Assembly (NCBI GenBank): GCA_018666235.1
Contig: JABJAB010000044.1
Location: 200,231-264,230, forward strand
Source of the DNA: Ilumatobacter sp.
GTDB lineage: Bacteria > Actinomycetota > Acidimicrobiia > Acidimicrobiales > Ilumatobacteraceae
DNA: 64,000 bases
Direction of reading: 5' to 3'
Below the pieces are notes generated by a model. It did not search any database, was not told the origin of the DNA, and saw only the letters and a list, made by a program, of their open reading frames with translations. The position numbers and the translations under genes were made by a program. Within the stretch, counting starts at the first letter, position 1. Each line of letters opens with the position of its first letter. Below are positions 17,317 to 25,697 of the stretch, piece after piece.

Positions 17317-18033
17317 ATGCGCACGAAGTTGGGTCTTGCCGTCGCGTCGATGACCGCCGCCTCCATCCTGGTCTTCAGCGCAGCCTCCGGGGCCGCGCCG
17401 TCAGAGACCGATCCGCCGCCCGACAGCGCTGAAGCCCCGCTCACAGATGCGTCGACGACGACCACAACGCTTCCGCCCGTCATCGTCGGTCCGGCCATCA
17501 TGCAGGGCGATGACGCTCTTGACGGTGTCCCCAGCGCGCCGGACCGCGGGACGCAGGTCGTCATCAATCCGCCACCAAGCACCACGACCACAACGCTCCC
17601 CCCAGGACCTGACTACAGCCTTCCGGCCAACTCCGGAGCTGGTCGCCGTGCGGTGTATTCAAAGTCGCTGCAAAAGGTCTGGGTCGTCGACGGCAACAAT
17701 CGGCTCATCAAGGAACACCGAGTTTCCGGCAAACTCAGGTATTGCGACCCGTACCCCGGCACTTATCGTGTGTATTCCAGGTCGAAGTACACCCATTCCA
17801 TTCAGAACCCGCGGATCCAATGGATGTACATGGTCCGGTTCGCCAAGAGCTGCAACGGCGGCAATATCGGCTTCCACGAGATCCCGACCGACACGAGCAC
17901 GGGCTACAAGCTGCAGTCGGTCAGCCAGCTCGGCACGCCGCTCTCCGGAGGGTGCGTGCGCCAGGCCGTCTCCGACGCTGTCTGGATGTGGAATTGGGCG
18001 TACGTCGGCACAAAAGTCGTCGTACTCCCCTGA
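17317..18033 (+). CDS. Secreted L,D-transpeptidase-like (YkuD) protein
   Basis: A 238-residue exported protein. The signal peptide is MRTKLGLAVASM through AASGAAP. A Thr/Pro-rich linker follows with two TTTTTLPP-type repeats (about residues 47-55 and 88-96), typical of Acidimicrobiia exported proteins. The C-terminal domain has the L,D-transpeptidase catalytic arrangement: H187 in GFHEIP and C213 in S-G-G-C-V-R. The usual His of SHGC[VI]R is Gly, a variant that occurs in actinobacterial members. It probably remodels or crosslinks peptidoglycan. TATCGT at 17303-17308, eight bases before the ATG, suggests a leaderless transcript. Confidence 0.8.
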   Translation: MRTKLGLAVASMTAASILVFSAASGAAPSETDPPPDSAEAPLTDASTTTTTLPPVIVGPAIMQGDDALDGVPSAPDRGTQVVINPPPSTTTTTLPPGPDYSLPANSGAGRRAVYSKSLQKVWVVDGNNRLIKEHRVSGKLRYCDPYPGTYRVYSRSKYTHSIQNPRIQWMYMVRFAKSCNGGNIGFHEIPTDTSTGYKLQSVSQLGTPLSGGCVRQAVSDAVWMWNWAYVGTKVVVLP

Positions 18034-18102
18034 CGAGACCTGCCATGATTGAGCTTCGTTGCGGTCCACCTTGCCGCGACCGAAGCTAGTGTCGCCAGCT
18101 TC

Positions 18103-19479
18103 ATGTCCGTCGACAATCTATCGCCCGAGTCGTTCCCTCCCGCGAGCTCCTGCGAGCCACCGTCCCCGATCCAACTCCGCCGCACCTGGCCCCAACGACT
18201 GACCATCGCCGGCGTCATTCTTGCTGCCTTCGGTTCTTTTGCTGCTGGATCGGTGCTCTTCGCAGCGCAGCGCGTCGTCGAAGACCGCAACGTCGTCGTG
18301 CTCGACGACAACAATGCCGCAGGATCACCCGACGGTGAATCGTCGTTCGCCGCAAGCGAGGGCGATGGCAGTGCTACCAATCAGCCACTGCAACCTGTCG
18401 AGACATTCCCGCCGGCCGAGCCTGCAGCCCGCAATTTCTTGATCACCGGCGCTGACAACAACGCCTGTATCGACCCTGACTCGCCATATGCCGGGGCATT
18501 CGGCGAACGAGAGAGCTTCGGTGCACGCAGCGACACGATCATGCTCTGGCGCGTCAACCCCGCCACGTCTCAGGTCGCTGTCTTGTCATTCCCGCGTGAT
18601 CTCTGGGTGACCATTGCCGGCCGGTCCAGCGAGCAACGCATAAACGTCGCATACGAACGAGACAATCCACAACGCCTGATCGACACGATCTACCAGAACT
18701 TTCTGATCGAGGTCGATCACTACATCCAGGTCGACTTCTGCGCCTTCAAGATTCTCGTTGACGCGGTCGGTGGCGTTTCGGTCCCCTTCGATTTCCCGGT
18801 GCGCGACCCAAACACCGGCCTCAACGTGCCCGAGGCCGGGTGCTTCAACTTCAACGGCGACCATGGACTGGCCTACGTCCGATCACGCAAGCTCCAGTAC
18901 CTGACCGAGAGCGGCGAATGGAAGCAAGACGGCACCTCCGATCTCGGACGCATCTCGCGCCAGCAGGACTTCATTCGTCGAACCGTTGATTCGTTGCTGG
19001 CCGCCGGCGCCTTCAACCCCAGTGTGATTCGAGCCCTGATCCGCACCAGTGACGACTACGTCGTCGTCGACAACAACTTGTCAATCAACAAGCAACTCGA
19101 GTTCGCCGGCGTGCTACGTGAAGTGGACCCCGCAGACATCACGACGTATCAGATCGAAGCACGAGGCGCCACGATTCAGGGTCAGTCCGTGCTGATCCCG
19201 CAGACGGGCGGGTCCAACATGCAGGCCGTCTTCGCAGTATTCCGCGGCGACGCAACGTTGGCCAGCGCTCCCGAGCAGGTGTTTGAGACCACCACCACGG
19301 CAGCCCCCGACGAGCAAGTGACCGACACCAGCGGTCCTGCCACAACATTCGATTCACCCGTCGATCTCGTCGATCCGACGACGACGGTCGAGGCAGTTCC
19401 GTTCGTGACACTGCCAATTGTCGAAGCCGAAGTGAACAGTATGGGCATCTTCCCCGACCCCAACGTCAGTTGCTCCTGA
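18103..19479 (+). CDS. LytR-CpsA-Psr (LCP) family cell-wall ligase
   Basis: A 458-residue membrane-anchored protein: a cytoplasmic head, one transmembrane helix at about 32-54 (LTIAGVILAAFGSFAAGS), then an extracellular LCP domain. The conserved Arg and Asp of the pyrophosphate site are visible in RSDTIMLWRVNP, SFPRDLWV and RINVAYERD, and in YVRSRKLQY. LCP enzymes attach lipid-linked polymers to peptidoglycan. The tail is Thr/Val/Asp-rich. The open frame extends to a TTG at 18049, but the ATG at 18103 gives the normal short N-terminus. It follows the transpeptidase-like gene, forming a small envelope group. Confidence 0.88.
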   Translation: MSVDNLSPESFPPASSCEPPSPIQLRRTWPQRLTIAGVILAAFGSFAAGSVLFAAQRVVEDRNVVVLDDNNAAGSPDGESSFAASEGDGSATNQPLQPVETFPPAEPAARNFLITGADNNACIDPDSPYAGAFGERESFGARSDTIMLWRVNPATSQVAVLSFPRDLWVTIAGRSSEQRINVAYERDNPQRLIDTIYQNFLIEVDHYIQVDFCAFKILVDAVGGVSVPFDFPVRDPNTGLNVPEAGCFNFNGDHGLAYVRSRKLQYLTESGEWKQDGTSDLGRISRQQDFIRRTVDSLLAAGAFNPSVIRALIRTSDDYVVVDNNLSINKQLEFAGVLREVDPADITTYQIEARGATIQGQSVLIPQTGGSNMQAVFAVFRGDATLASAPEQVFETTTTAAPDEQVTDTSGPATTFDSPVDLVDPTTTVEAVPFVTLPIVEAEVNSMGIFPDPNVSCS

Positions 19480-19536
19480 ACCCCACCCGAACGGCGAGGC
19501 AACAGCGTCACCGGTGTCGTCGACCCAAGCTGAACA

Positions 19537-20505
19537 TCAGGTGTCGAGGACCCGCGCCAAGGCAGCAGCGGCGTCTGATGGACCCGTCACCGTGGTGATC
19601 CGGCTGCCCGTCGCCGCCGCGAGCTCCCGAGCCGCCTCGTCGTCGTCGGCAGGCGCGATAATCAGCAGCTCCTCGACCTGCCGTGCGGCAACCGCCACGC
19701 CGATCGCCGACTCGGCATCGCCCGATCCATGGGCAGTCGCTCGACAATCCGACAGCAGAATCGTGATCTTCCGCGCTGCCCGCGACCGGCCAAGCTGCTC
19801 GCGAGCAGCAGCGAGCGCACCTGCCACGTCCGTGGTGCCGAAACCGCGGAGCGCCAGCACCGCATCGACCACGCCCTCGTTCGACTTGTGGGCATCCTGC
19901 GACTTGGCGGCAACGACCTCCTTGCCGAACGAGAGCACCGAGTAGTCGTTCGGGGAACGCCAAGCAATCGATGCCGCTGCAACCGCTGAGGTCGCCAGCG
20001 GTTCGCCACCCATCGAGCCGCTCCGATCGACGAGCAAGCAGATCGCCGTGTCTGGCGTCGTCCAGGCTCGAACCCGCAGCTCCTCTGGGTCGACGGCTCG
20101 CTGCTCGCTGCGCGCCGACACCAGCGCATCGATGCTGGCATCAAGATCAATATCGCCGCCGTCGGGCCGATAGCGCTGCGTCTCCAATCGGCCGACGCCA
20201 CGCGGGCGAGTCGGGCCACGTTTGGCGAGATCGAGAAACAGCCTGCCCGCCAGCCGACGAGCGAGGTCGCGCAGCACCTGATCGGTGGCCCCCGTCAAGT
20301 CGGCCAGCAACGCCATCGTCTCGTCGGGGTCGTCTTCCATGGCCCGCTCGATTGCTTGCTCATCAAGTTCGCCGACCTCGGGCGAGATCTCCTCGAACCG
20401 ATCGTTGCGTTCGAGCTCTCGGCGCGACGTGGACTTCTTCCGCGCGTCGCTGACAGCCTCGTCAGCCTCGTCGCCTTCCTTGACGCCGGGCGGCGGCGAC
20501 TTCAG
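19537..20505 (-). CDS. VWA-domain protein (CoxE-like), probable CTG start
   Basis: A 322-residue von Willebrand A protein if it begins at the CTG at 20505. The first ATG (20340) would cut off about 55 residues that carry typical coding bias and charged sequence (KEGDEADEAVSDARKK, RFEEISPEVGELDEQA). No ATG, GTG or TTG exists between the upstream in-frame stop and 20340. The CTG overlaps the AAA gene stop as CTGA, copying the ATGA coupling used elsewhere in this window. The VWA domain fills about residues 150-322, with the metal site D-R-S-G-S in CLLVDRSGSMGG. MoxR/VWA pairs act as chaperones that activate or insert cofactors into oxidoreductases. Confidence 0.85.
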   Translation of the reverse strand: MKSPPPGVKEGDEADEAVSDARKKSTSRRELERNDRFEEISPEVGELDEQAIERAMEDDPDETMALLADLTGATDQVLRDLARRLAGRLFLDLAKRGPTRPRGVGRLETQRYRPDGGDIDLDASIDALVSARSEQRAVDPEELRVRAWTTPDTAICLLVDRSGSMGGEPLATSAVAAASIAWRSPNDYSVLSFGKEVVAAKSQDAHKSNEGVVDAVLALRGFGTTDVAGALAAAREQLGRSRAARKITILLSDCRATAHGSGDAESAIGVAVAARQVEELLIIAPADDDEAARELAAATGSRITTVTGPSDAAAALARVLDT

Positions 20506-21470
20506 CTGGAGGTCGTGCCCCCAGTCGGGGCGCCAGCTTTTCCCTCGCCGTCACCTCCGTCGGACGTCGACCGGCCGAACACGGCCTCCCAGAGTTCACG
20601 GATGACATCTTCGGCGGTTCGGCTGGTGCCCTCCCGCAACCGCACCCGCCCTGACAGTGCCACAAGAGCCGCGTCGAGCGACACGCTCGGCGTGTGCGGC
20701 TCGGCATCGCGAATTGCCGACAGCGAATTCGCCACCATGACCATGTCGATGGCTCCACGTACCGACGAGCCGATCCGCAGGTCAGGATGCTCGCGCGTTG
20801 AACGAACCAACGCGACCACGCCGTCCCGCCACGCCGCATCGACGTCGTTCAACTGCCCAGGCGTGGCGGTGACCGTCTCCTTGCGGACGATCATCGCCTC
20901 GTCCTCCAGCGACTGATAGTCGACCGAAATTCGACACACCCGGTCGTACACCGCACTCGAGATGCGCGCCGTGCCGACCGCGTCGAAGGGGTTCATCGCC
21001 GACACCAGCCTGAAGCCAGGCGCTGCCTCAATCCGTCCGAGTCGAGGCACGTTGAGTTCACGCTCACTCATCACGGTAATCAGCACGTTGAGCGTCTCTT
21101 CAGGGACCCGGTTGAGTTCCTCGATGTACAGCAACGACCCGTCCTGCAACGCAGCGGCAAGTGGACCGGCAACGAAGACGTCCGGGTCATATCCCTCGCT
21201 CAGCACGCGGGCCGGGTCGAAGTGACCAACGAGGCGCGCCGGCGTGAGTTCGGCATTGCCCTCAACAAACTCGAAACCAATGTCCATCTCGCGAGCGACA
21301 CCGCGGAGCAGGGTCGATTTGCCGGTGCCGGGCGGGCCCTCGATCAGAATGTGGCGGTTGGCGTCGATCGCGGCGATCACGAGCTCGATTTCGCGGACGC
21401 GGCCGACCACACCGGCTCTCAGCCGGTCGAGCAGGGCACGCAGGTCAGCAGATGCAGCAGTGTCAGACAT
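20502..21470 (-). CDS. MoxR-type AAA+ ATPase
   Basis: A 322-residue AAA+ ATPase of the MoxR/ChlI kind. Walker A is GPPGTGKS at 45-52, Walker B is LLYIEELNR, and sensor 1 lies in RLVSAMNPFD. The C-terminal lid domain ends with a Gly/Ser-rich tail. It begins at MSDTAASADL (GGAG nine bases upstream), overlapping the alcohol dehydrogenase by eight bases, and its stop overlaps the VWA start. MoxR ATPases work with VWA partners on metalloenzymes, the name coming from methanol oxidation. Here the partner enzyme is probably the adjacent NDMA-type alcohol dehydrogenase; that link is inference from the gene overlap. Confidence 0.9.
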   Translation of the reverse strand: MSDTAASADLRALLDRLRAGVVGRVREIELVIAAIDANRHILIEGPPGTGKSTLLRGVAREMDIGFEFVEGNAELTPARLVGHFDPARVLSEGYDPDVFVAGPLAAALQDGSLLYIEELNRVPEETLNVLITVMSERELNVPRLGRIEAAPGFRLVSAMNPFDAVGTARISSAVYDRVCRISVDYQSLEDEAMIVRKETVTATPGQLNDVDAAWRDGVVALVRSTREHPDLRIGSSVRGAIDMVMVANSLSAIRDAEPHTPSVSLDAALVALSGRVRLREGTSRTAEDVIRELWEAVFGRSTSDGGDGEGKAGAPTGGTTSS

Positions 21471-22626
21471 AGGTGACCACTCCGCGAATGTTCTCGCCGT
21501 CGCGCATTGCCCGGTAGCCCTCGTTGATCTCGTCGAGGGCATACGTCTTGGTGATCAGCTCATCGAGCTTGAGCTGTCCTTCGCGGTACATCCCAAGCAG
21601 CTTCGGGATATCCGCACGGGGATTCAGCGACCCGAAGATCGTCCCCTTGATCTCCTTGTTCCACATCGCCAACTCGAACAGGTTGACCGATGATGTGCCA
21701 TGGTCCATCGGCGCAATGCCGGTCACGACGATCGTTCCGCCCTTGCCGGCCAACTTGGTCCCGAGCTCCATCATCTCGCCGTACAGCACGCCGGGCGTCA
21801 TGATCACCTTGTCGGCCATCATCCCCCACGACAGTTCGTTGACCTGCGGGAAGGCTTCTTCCATCGACGAGAACGTGTGCGTCGCACCGAACTCCATCGC
21901 CTTCTCCCGCTTGAACTCGATCGGGTCGACCGCAATGACGTGCCGCGCGCCCGCCATCGCCGCTCCCTGTACGGCGTTCATCCCGATACCTCCGATGCCG
22001 ACCACCACGACCGTGTCGCCAGGTTCGACGTTGGCACGATTGGTCGCCGAGCCCCAGCCAGTGGCGACACCGCACGACACGAGTGCGACGGCTTCGAGGG
22101 GTAGGTCCTTTTCCACCTTGATCACCGAGTCGGCAGCAACACAGGTGTACTCCGAGAACGTGCCCAGCTTGGCGAACAGGTTCAGCTCGGTTCCGGCCTT
22201 CGGACCACTGACCAGCCGATGGCGGCTCGTGCCGTCGGTGATCATTCCTTTGAGAAAGGTCCCCCCGCTTGAGTCGCACAGATTCTGGCGACCGGTCGAG
22301 CAGTAACGGCAGCGTCCGCACGACGGAACGAACGAGGCCGAGACGTGATCGCCGACCTCGACGCTCCTCACGCCGGGCCCGACCTCGACGATGACACCCG
22401 CGCCTTCGTGACCACCGATCATCGGGAACAGGTCGGTGATACCCATCGCGTCCCACGCCTCGCGTGGCGGCACCATGTCACCGGTGACGATGTGCTCGTC
22501 GCTGTGGCACAGACCAGCGGCCTTCCACTGCACAAGTACTTCGTTCGCCTTCGGCGGGTCGACTTCGATCTGTTCGACAACCCAGGCCTGACCTTGGTCA
22601 TACAACAACGCTGCGCGGCTCAACAT
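21463..22626 (-). CDS. NDMA-type zinc alcohol dehydrogenase (mycofactocin-linked)
   Basis: A 387-residue medium-chain zinc alcohol dehydrogenase. Catalytic zinc ligands lie in GLCHSDEH and GGHEGAGV. The structural zinc cysteines are C-x2-C-x2-C-x7-C (CGRCRYCSTGRQNLC). The Rossmann motif is VVGIGGIGMNAVQG. The sequence best fits the nicotinoprotein group assayed with the artificial acceptor NDMA (Rxyl_3153 type). Its members hold NAD tightly and need mycofactocin for reoxidation. An insertion at about residues 51-65 (MVPPREAWDAMGITDL) is absent from the second copy at 23868. It is first in an operon with MoxR and VWA genes; mftABC is 10 kb away. Confidence 0.9.
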   Translation of the reverse strand: MLSRAALLYDQGQAWVVEQIEVDPPKANEVLVQWKAAGLCHSDEHIVTGDMVPPREAWDAMGITDLFPMIGGHEGAGVIVEVGPGVRSVEVGDHVSASFVPSCGRCRYCSTGRQNLCDSSGGTFLKGMITDGTSRHRLVSGPKAGTELNLFAKLGTFSEYTCVAADSVIKVEKDLPLEAVALVSCGVATGWGSATNRANVEPGDTVVVVGIGGIGMNAVQGAAMAGARHVIAVDPIEFKREKAMEFGATHTFSSMEEAFPQVNELSWGMMADKVIMTPGVLYGEMMELGTKLAGKGGTIVVTGIAPMDHGTSSVNLFELAMWNKEIKGTIFGSLNPRADIPKLLGMYREGQLKLDELITKTYALDEINEGYRAMRDGENIRGVVTYV

Positions 22627-22706
22627 GACCGCAAACTACTGCTCACTTCTGTTCCCGCTCGCACCGGTCAGTGCAGACTCGGGGCGACGGACGATTCGAG
22701 CGCAGG

Positions 22707-22712
22707 TACTCT
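22707..22712 (+). promoter_or_regulatory. Probable -10 box (TACTCT) of a leaderless transcript
   Basis: TACTCT lies six bases before the GTG at 22719, the same spacing as the TAAACT box ahead of mftA. This places the likely transcription start on the start codon and favours 22719 over the GTG at 22671. No clear -35 box was seen. Confidence 0.45.
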
Positions 22713-22718
22713 GCCCCC

Positions 22719-23843
22719 GTGCGCGAATCGACGACTGGGACCCCCGACTGGACTACCGACACGTGGCTGATCGCAGGAGGGCGAGACCGCACCCCCGGCG
22801 AGCCGTTGAACGTTCCACCCGTGTTTGCCTCAAACTTCTACCTGCCCGACGATCGCCTGTACAGCCGATCCGATGGGACCCCGACCACCGACGCACTCGA
22901 AGACCTGCTCGGCGGTCTGGAAGATGGCCGCGCGTTGGCCTTCGCATCTGGGATGGCAGCAGCGGCCGTCATCTTCCAGCGACTTCACGTCGGTGCAACG
23001 ATCGCTGTCCCCGAGGACCCCTACCACGGCGTCGCAGGCATCGTCGCCGAAGGCGAAGCCCAAGGTCGATGGACGGTGCGCCGTCTCGACCAGGCGGACA
23101 CTCCCGCCTGGCTCGATGCGATGCGAGAGTGCGATCTCGTCTGGCTGGAGACCCCGGAGAACCCGCTGATGACAGTCGCCGACCTCCCCGTGATCTGCGG
23201 TGCTCCGCGGGGCGACATGACGCTAGTCGCTGTCGACAGCACGTTTGCGACGCCGCTGAATCAACGACCGCTCGACCTCGGCGCCGACGTGGTCATGCAC
23301 TCGGCCACGAAGTTCATCGGCGGACACTCAGACCTGCTGGCAGGCGTGTTGATCACGCGCTCAGCCGAACTCCACGACGAGTTCCATCACCGCCGACTCC
23401 TCCACGGTGCGACGATCGGCGCGATGGAGGCATTCCTGACGATTCGAGGTGCGCGAACGATGAGCCTTCGCGTGGAGCGCGCCCAAGCCAACGCAATGGA
23501 GTTGGCCCAGCGGCTCGAACAGCACCCCGAGATCACCCGGGTGCTGTATCCGGGCCTCCCGAGCCACAGCACGCACGCCGTCGCTGCGACGTTCATGTCC
23601 GGCTTCGGCGCCATGATGTCGTTCGAGACCACCGGGTCAGGCGACCGAGCGACCGAGGTCTGCGCCCGCGCCGAACTGATCAATCACGCGACATCACTCG
23701 GCGGTGTCGAGACGACCATGGAGCGTCGAGCCGCGATCCCCGGTCAGGAACGCATCCCGCCGACGTTGATTCGCCTCAGTGTGGGGTGTGAAGACGTCGA
23801 CGACCTCTGGGCCGACTTCAACCACGCCCTCCGCCCCACCTGA
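22719..23843 (+). CDS. PLP-dependent transsulfuration enzyme (cystathionine gamma-synthase/lyase family)
   Basis: A 374-residue fold-type I PLP enzyme of the Cys/Met metabolism family. The conserved block DALEDLLGGLEDGRALAFASGMAA is at the N-terminus. The PLP lysine is in HSATKFIGGHSD. The C-terminal NHATSLGGVETTMERRA fits this family. Members interconvert cysteine, homocysteine and cystathionine or eliminate H2S or methanethiol, and the sequence alone does not separate these. The start is the GTG at 22719, with a -10 box six bases upstream. It is divergent from the alcohol dehydrogenase operon and convergent with the second dehydrogenase. Confidence 0.88.
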   Translation: MRESTTGTPDWTTDTWLIAGGRDRTPGEPLNVPPVFASNFYLPDDRLYSRSDGTPTTDALEDLLGGLEDGRALAFASGMAAAAVIFQRLHVGATIAVPEDPYHGVAGIVAEGEAQGRWTVRRLDQADTPAWLDAMRECDLVWLETPENPLMTVADLPVICGAPRGDMTLVAVDSTFATPLNQRPLDLGADVVMHSATKFIGGHSDLLAGVLITRSAELHDEFHHRRLLHGATIGAMEAFLTIRGARTMSLRVERAQANAMELAQRLEQHPEITRVLYPGLPSHSTHAVAATFMSGFGAMMSFETTGSGDRATEVCARAELINHATSLGGVETTMERRAAIPGQERIPPTLIRLSVGCEDVDDLWADFNHALRPT

Positions 23844-23867
23844 CGACAACCGGCAGAGACAGAATCG

Positions 23868-24983
23868 TCAGCTGTACACCATCACGCCGCGGATGTTCTT
23901 GCCCGAGCGCATGTCGTCGTAGCCGTCGTTCACACCGTCGAGCGTGTACTCCTTCGTGACGAGGCCATCGAGGTCGAGCTGGCCTTCACGGTAGAGACCG
24001 AGCAGCTTCGGAATGTCGGCTCGGGGGTTACCCGAACCGAAGATCGAACCGACGACCTGCTTCTCCATGAGTGTGAGGTCGAGCAGGCTGACGTTTGCCG
24101 ACATCTCCATGGCAGGGTGGATGTTGGTGACGACGACGCGGCCACGCTTGGCAGTGAGTGCCAGCGCCGAGGCGAGCAACTCGCCCGAACCGACACCCAT
24201 GGTCATGACGACCTTGTTGGCCATGGTGCCCCAGGACGCTGCACCGATCGGCTCGACGGCTTCTTCCATCGAGGCCGCCGTGTGGGTGGCGCCGAATTCC
24301 ATTGCCTTCTCACGCTTGGACTCGACCGGGTCAATCGCCCAGATCTGCTTGGCGCCGGCGAGCTTGGCGCCCTGAATCGCGTTGGCGCCGATGCCACCGA
24401 CTCCGACGACGGCGACCACGTCACCCGGCTGCACCTCGGCGGCATAGACCGACGAGCCCCAGCCAGTGACCACGCCGCAACCGAGCAGGCAAGCACGGCT
24501 GAGCGGCACGTCCTTCTCGATCTTGATACAGCTCGCCTCGTTGACCACGGTGTCGTGGGCGAATGTGCCGAGCATGCACATCAGCTTCAGGTCCTCACCA
24601 TTCGCGGCATGGTGACGCGAGGTCATGTCGGATGCCTGGAGACCGGCAGCCATGATCGCGCCCAGGTCACAGAGGTTTTGGTGACCGGTCGAACAGCTCG
24701 GGCAGCGGCCGCAAGATGGGATGAAGCCGAACACGACGTGGTCGCCTTCTTCGAGCCAGCTGACTCCCGGGCCAACCTTGGTGACGACGCCGGCGCCCTC
24801 GTGGCCACCGATGATCGGCAGCTCGAACGGTAGATCGCCGGTGACGAGGTGTTCGTCAGAGTGACAGAGGCCAGAGGCGGCCAGCTTGACCATCACCTCA
24901 CCTTCCTTCGGATCATCGAGTTCAATGTCCTCGACGGCCCACGGCTTGTTGACTTCCCAGAGAATGGCGGCTTTGGTCTGCAT
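23868..24983 (-). CDS. NDMA-type zinc alcohol dehydrogenase (mycofactocin-linked), second copy
   Basis: A 371-residue paralogue of the enzyme at 21463. Catalytic zinc ligands are in GLCHSDEHLVTGD and GGHEGAGV. The structural zinc cysteines are in CGRCPSCSTGHQNLC, and the Rossmann motif is VVGVGGIGANAIQG. Length and ends (MQTKAAILWEVNKPWAV ... NIRGVMVYS) match the NDMA-dependent nicotinoprotein family that depends on mycofactocin. An in-frame ATG at 25001 sits directly against a GGGGGAGG run, too close for normal initiation, while 24983 fits the family N-terminus. It is monocistronic here. The substrates of the two copies cannot be told from sequence. Confidence 0.9.
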   Translation of the reverse strand: MQTKAAILWEVNKPWAVEDIELDDPKEGEVMVKLAASGLCHSDEHLVTGDLPFELPIIGGHEGAGVVTKVGPGVSWLEEGDHVVFGFIPSCGRCPSCSTGHQNLCDLGAIMAAGLQASDMTSRHHAANGEDLKLMCMLGTFAHDTVVNEASCIKIEKDVPLSRACLLGCGVVTGWGSSVYAAEVQPGDVVAVVGVGGIGANAIQGAKLAGAKQIWAIDPVESKREKAMEFGATHTAASMEEAVEPIGAASWGTMANKVVMTMGVGSGELLASALALTAKRGRVVVTNIHPAMEMSANVSLLDLTLMEKQVVGSIFGSGNPRADIPKLLGLYREGQLDLDGLVTKEYTLDGVNDGYDDMRSGKNIRGVMVYS

Positions 24984-25109
24984 GGCGCGATCGTAGGCCA
25001 TCCTCCCCCGCCGTGTGCCACCGGGCACTGCACGTACAACCGCGGCCGTACGCACCGAGGATCCGTGCCCCAGACAACTCGGTGACAGTGAGCTGACACA
25101 CTGACTTCA

Positions 25110-25688
25110 ATGGACGAATCCGATTGCTCCGACAACGCCGCAGGCTTCGGCGATCTCGACATGGAAGCGATGCAGCGCGAAGCGATCGCCGGGCTCGTGC
25201 GCGAGCTCAGCGACGACGACCTCCATCACGTCGCTGACCTCATCCGGCAGCTCCAGACCGAACGGGCCATCGCCGACGGCGACCATGACGCAATCATCAA
25301 CGCAGCGTTCGAGATCGGCTTCGGACGCGACGGTCTCGGTGTGCTTCCCTGGGTCGAGGGCAACCTCATCATCTGTCCAGGCGGCATGGTTTCCAAATCA
25401 CGGGCGAGTCACCGATGTCGATTCGTCAGTGTCGACGACTGCTGGGTCTGGGACAGCGGAATGCTGCTGCGCGAAGACAAACGGTCGTCGCCCGGCACCG
25501 ACGAGGGGTTTCGCGCCATTGCGCTGCTCCCATTGGTCAACGGTCTTGAACTCGATGTCGTTGCCGGCCGCGCCAGGCAGGGGCAGCACTCAGTCGAACA
25601 CGTCGTGAGCTACGCGGTCCGTGGCGGCGAACTCGTCGAGGTCAGCCAACGCACGGTGAACGCAAACCACGGCGGCCGCCAGATCTAA
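25110..25688 (+). CDS. Hypothetical protein
   Basis: A 192-residue soluble protein I do not recognise. It opens with an acidic stretch (DESDCSDNAAGFGDLDMEA), then a helical segment (LVRELSDDDLHHVADLIRQLQTERA), and a mixed alpha/beta remainder with GVLPWVEGNLIICPGG and DDCWVWDSGMLL. There is no signal peptide or membrane segment. Codon bias is normal, so it is likely real. It is divergent from the alcohol dehydrogenase and converges with the M16 peptidase nine bases away. Confidence 0.7.
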   Translation: MDESDCSDNAAGFGDLDMEAMQREAIAGLVRELSDDDLHHVADLIRQLQTERAIADGDHDAIINAAFEIGFGRDGLGVLPWVEGNLIICPGGMVSKSRASHRCRFVSVDDCWVWDSGMLLREDKRSSPGTDEGFRAIALLPLVNGLELDVVAGRARQGQHSVEHVVSYAVRGGELVEVSQRTVNANHGGRQI

Positions 25689-25697
25689 CAGCACTGC

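Noticed and set aside
22625..23791. 388-codon plus-strand open frame
   Set aside because: It is a shifted frame over the transsulfuration enzyme; Arg-rich with no recognisable domain.
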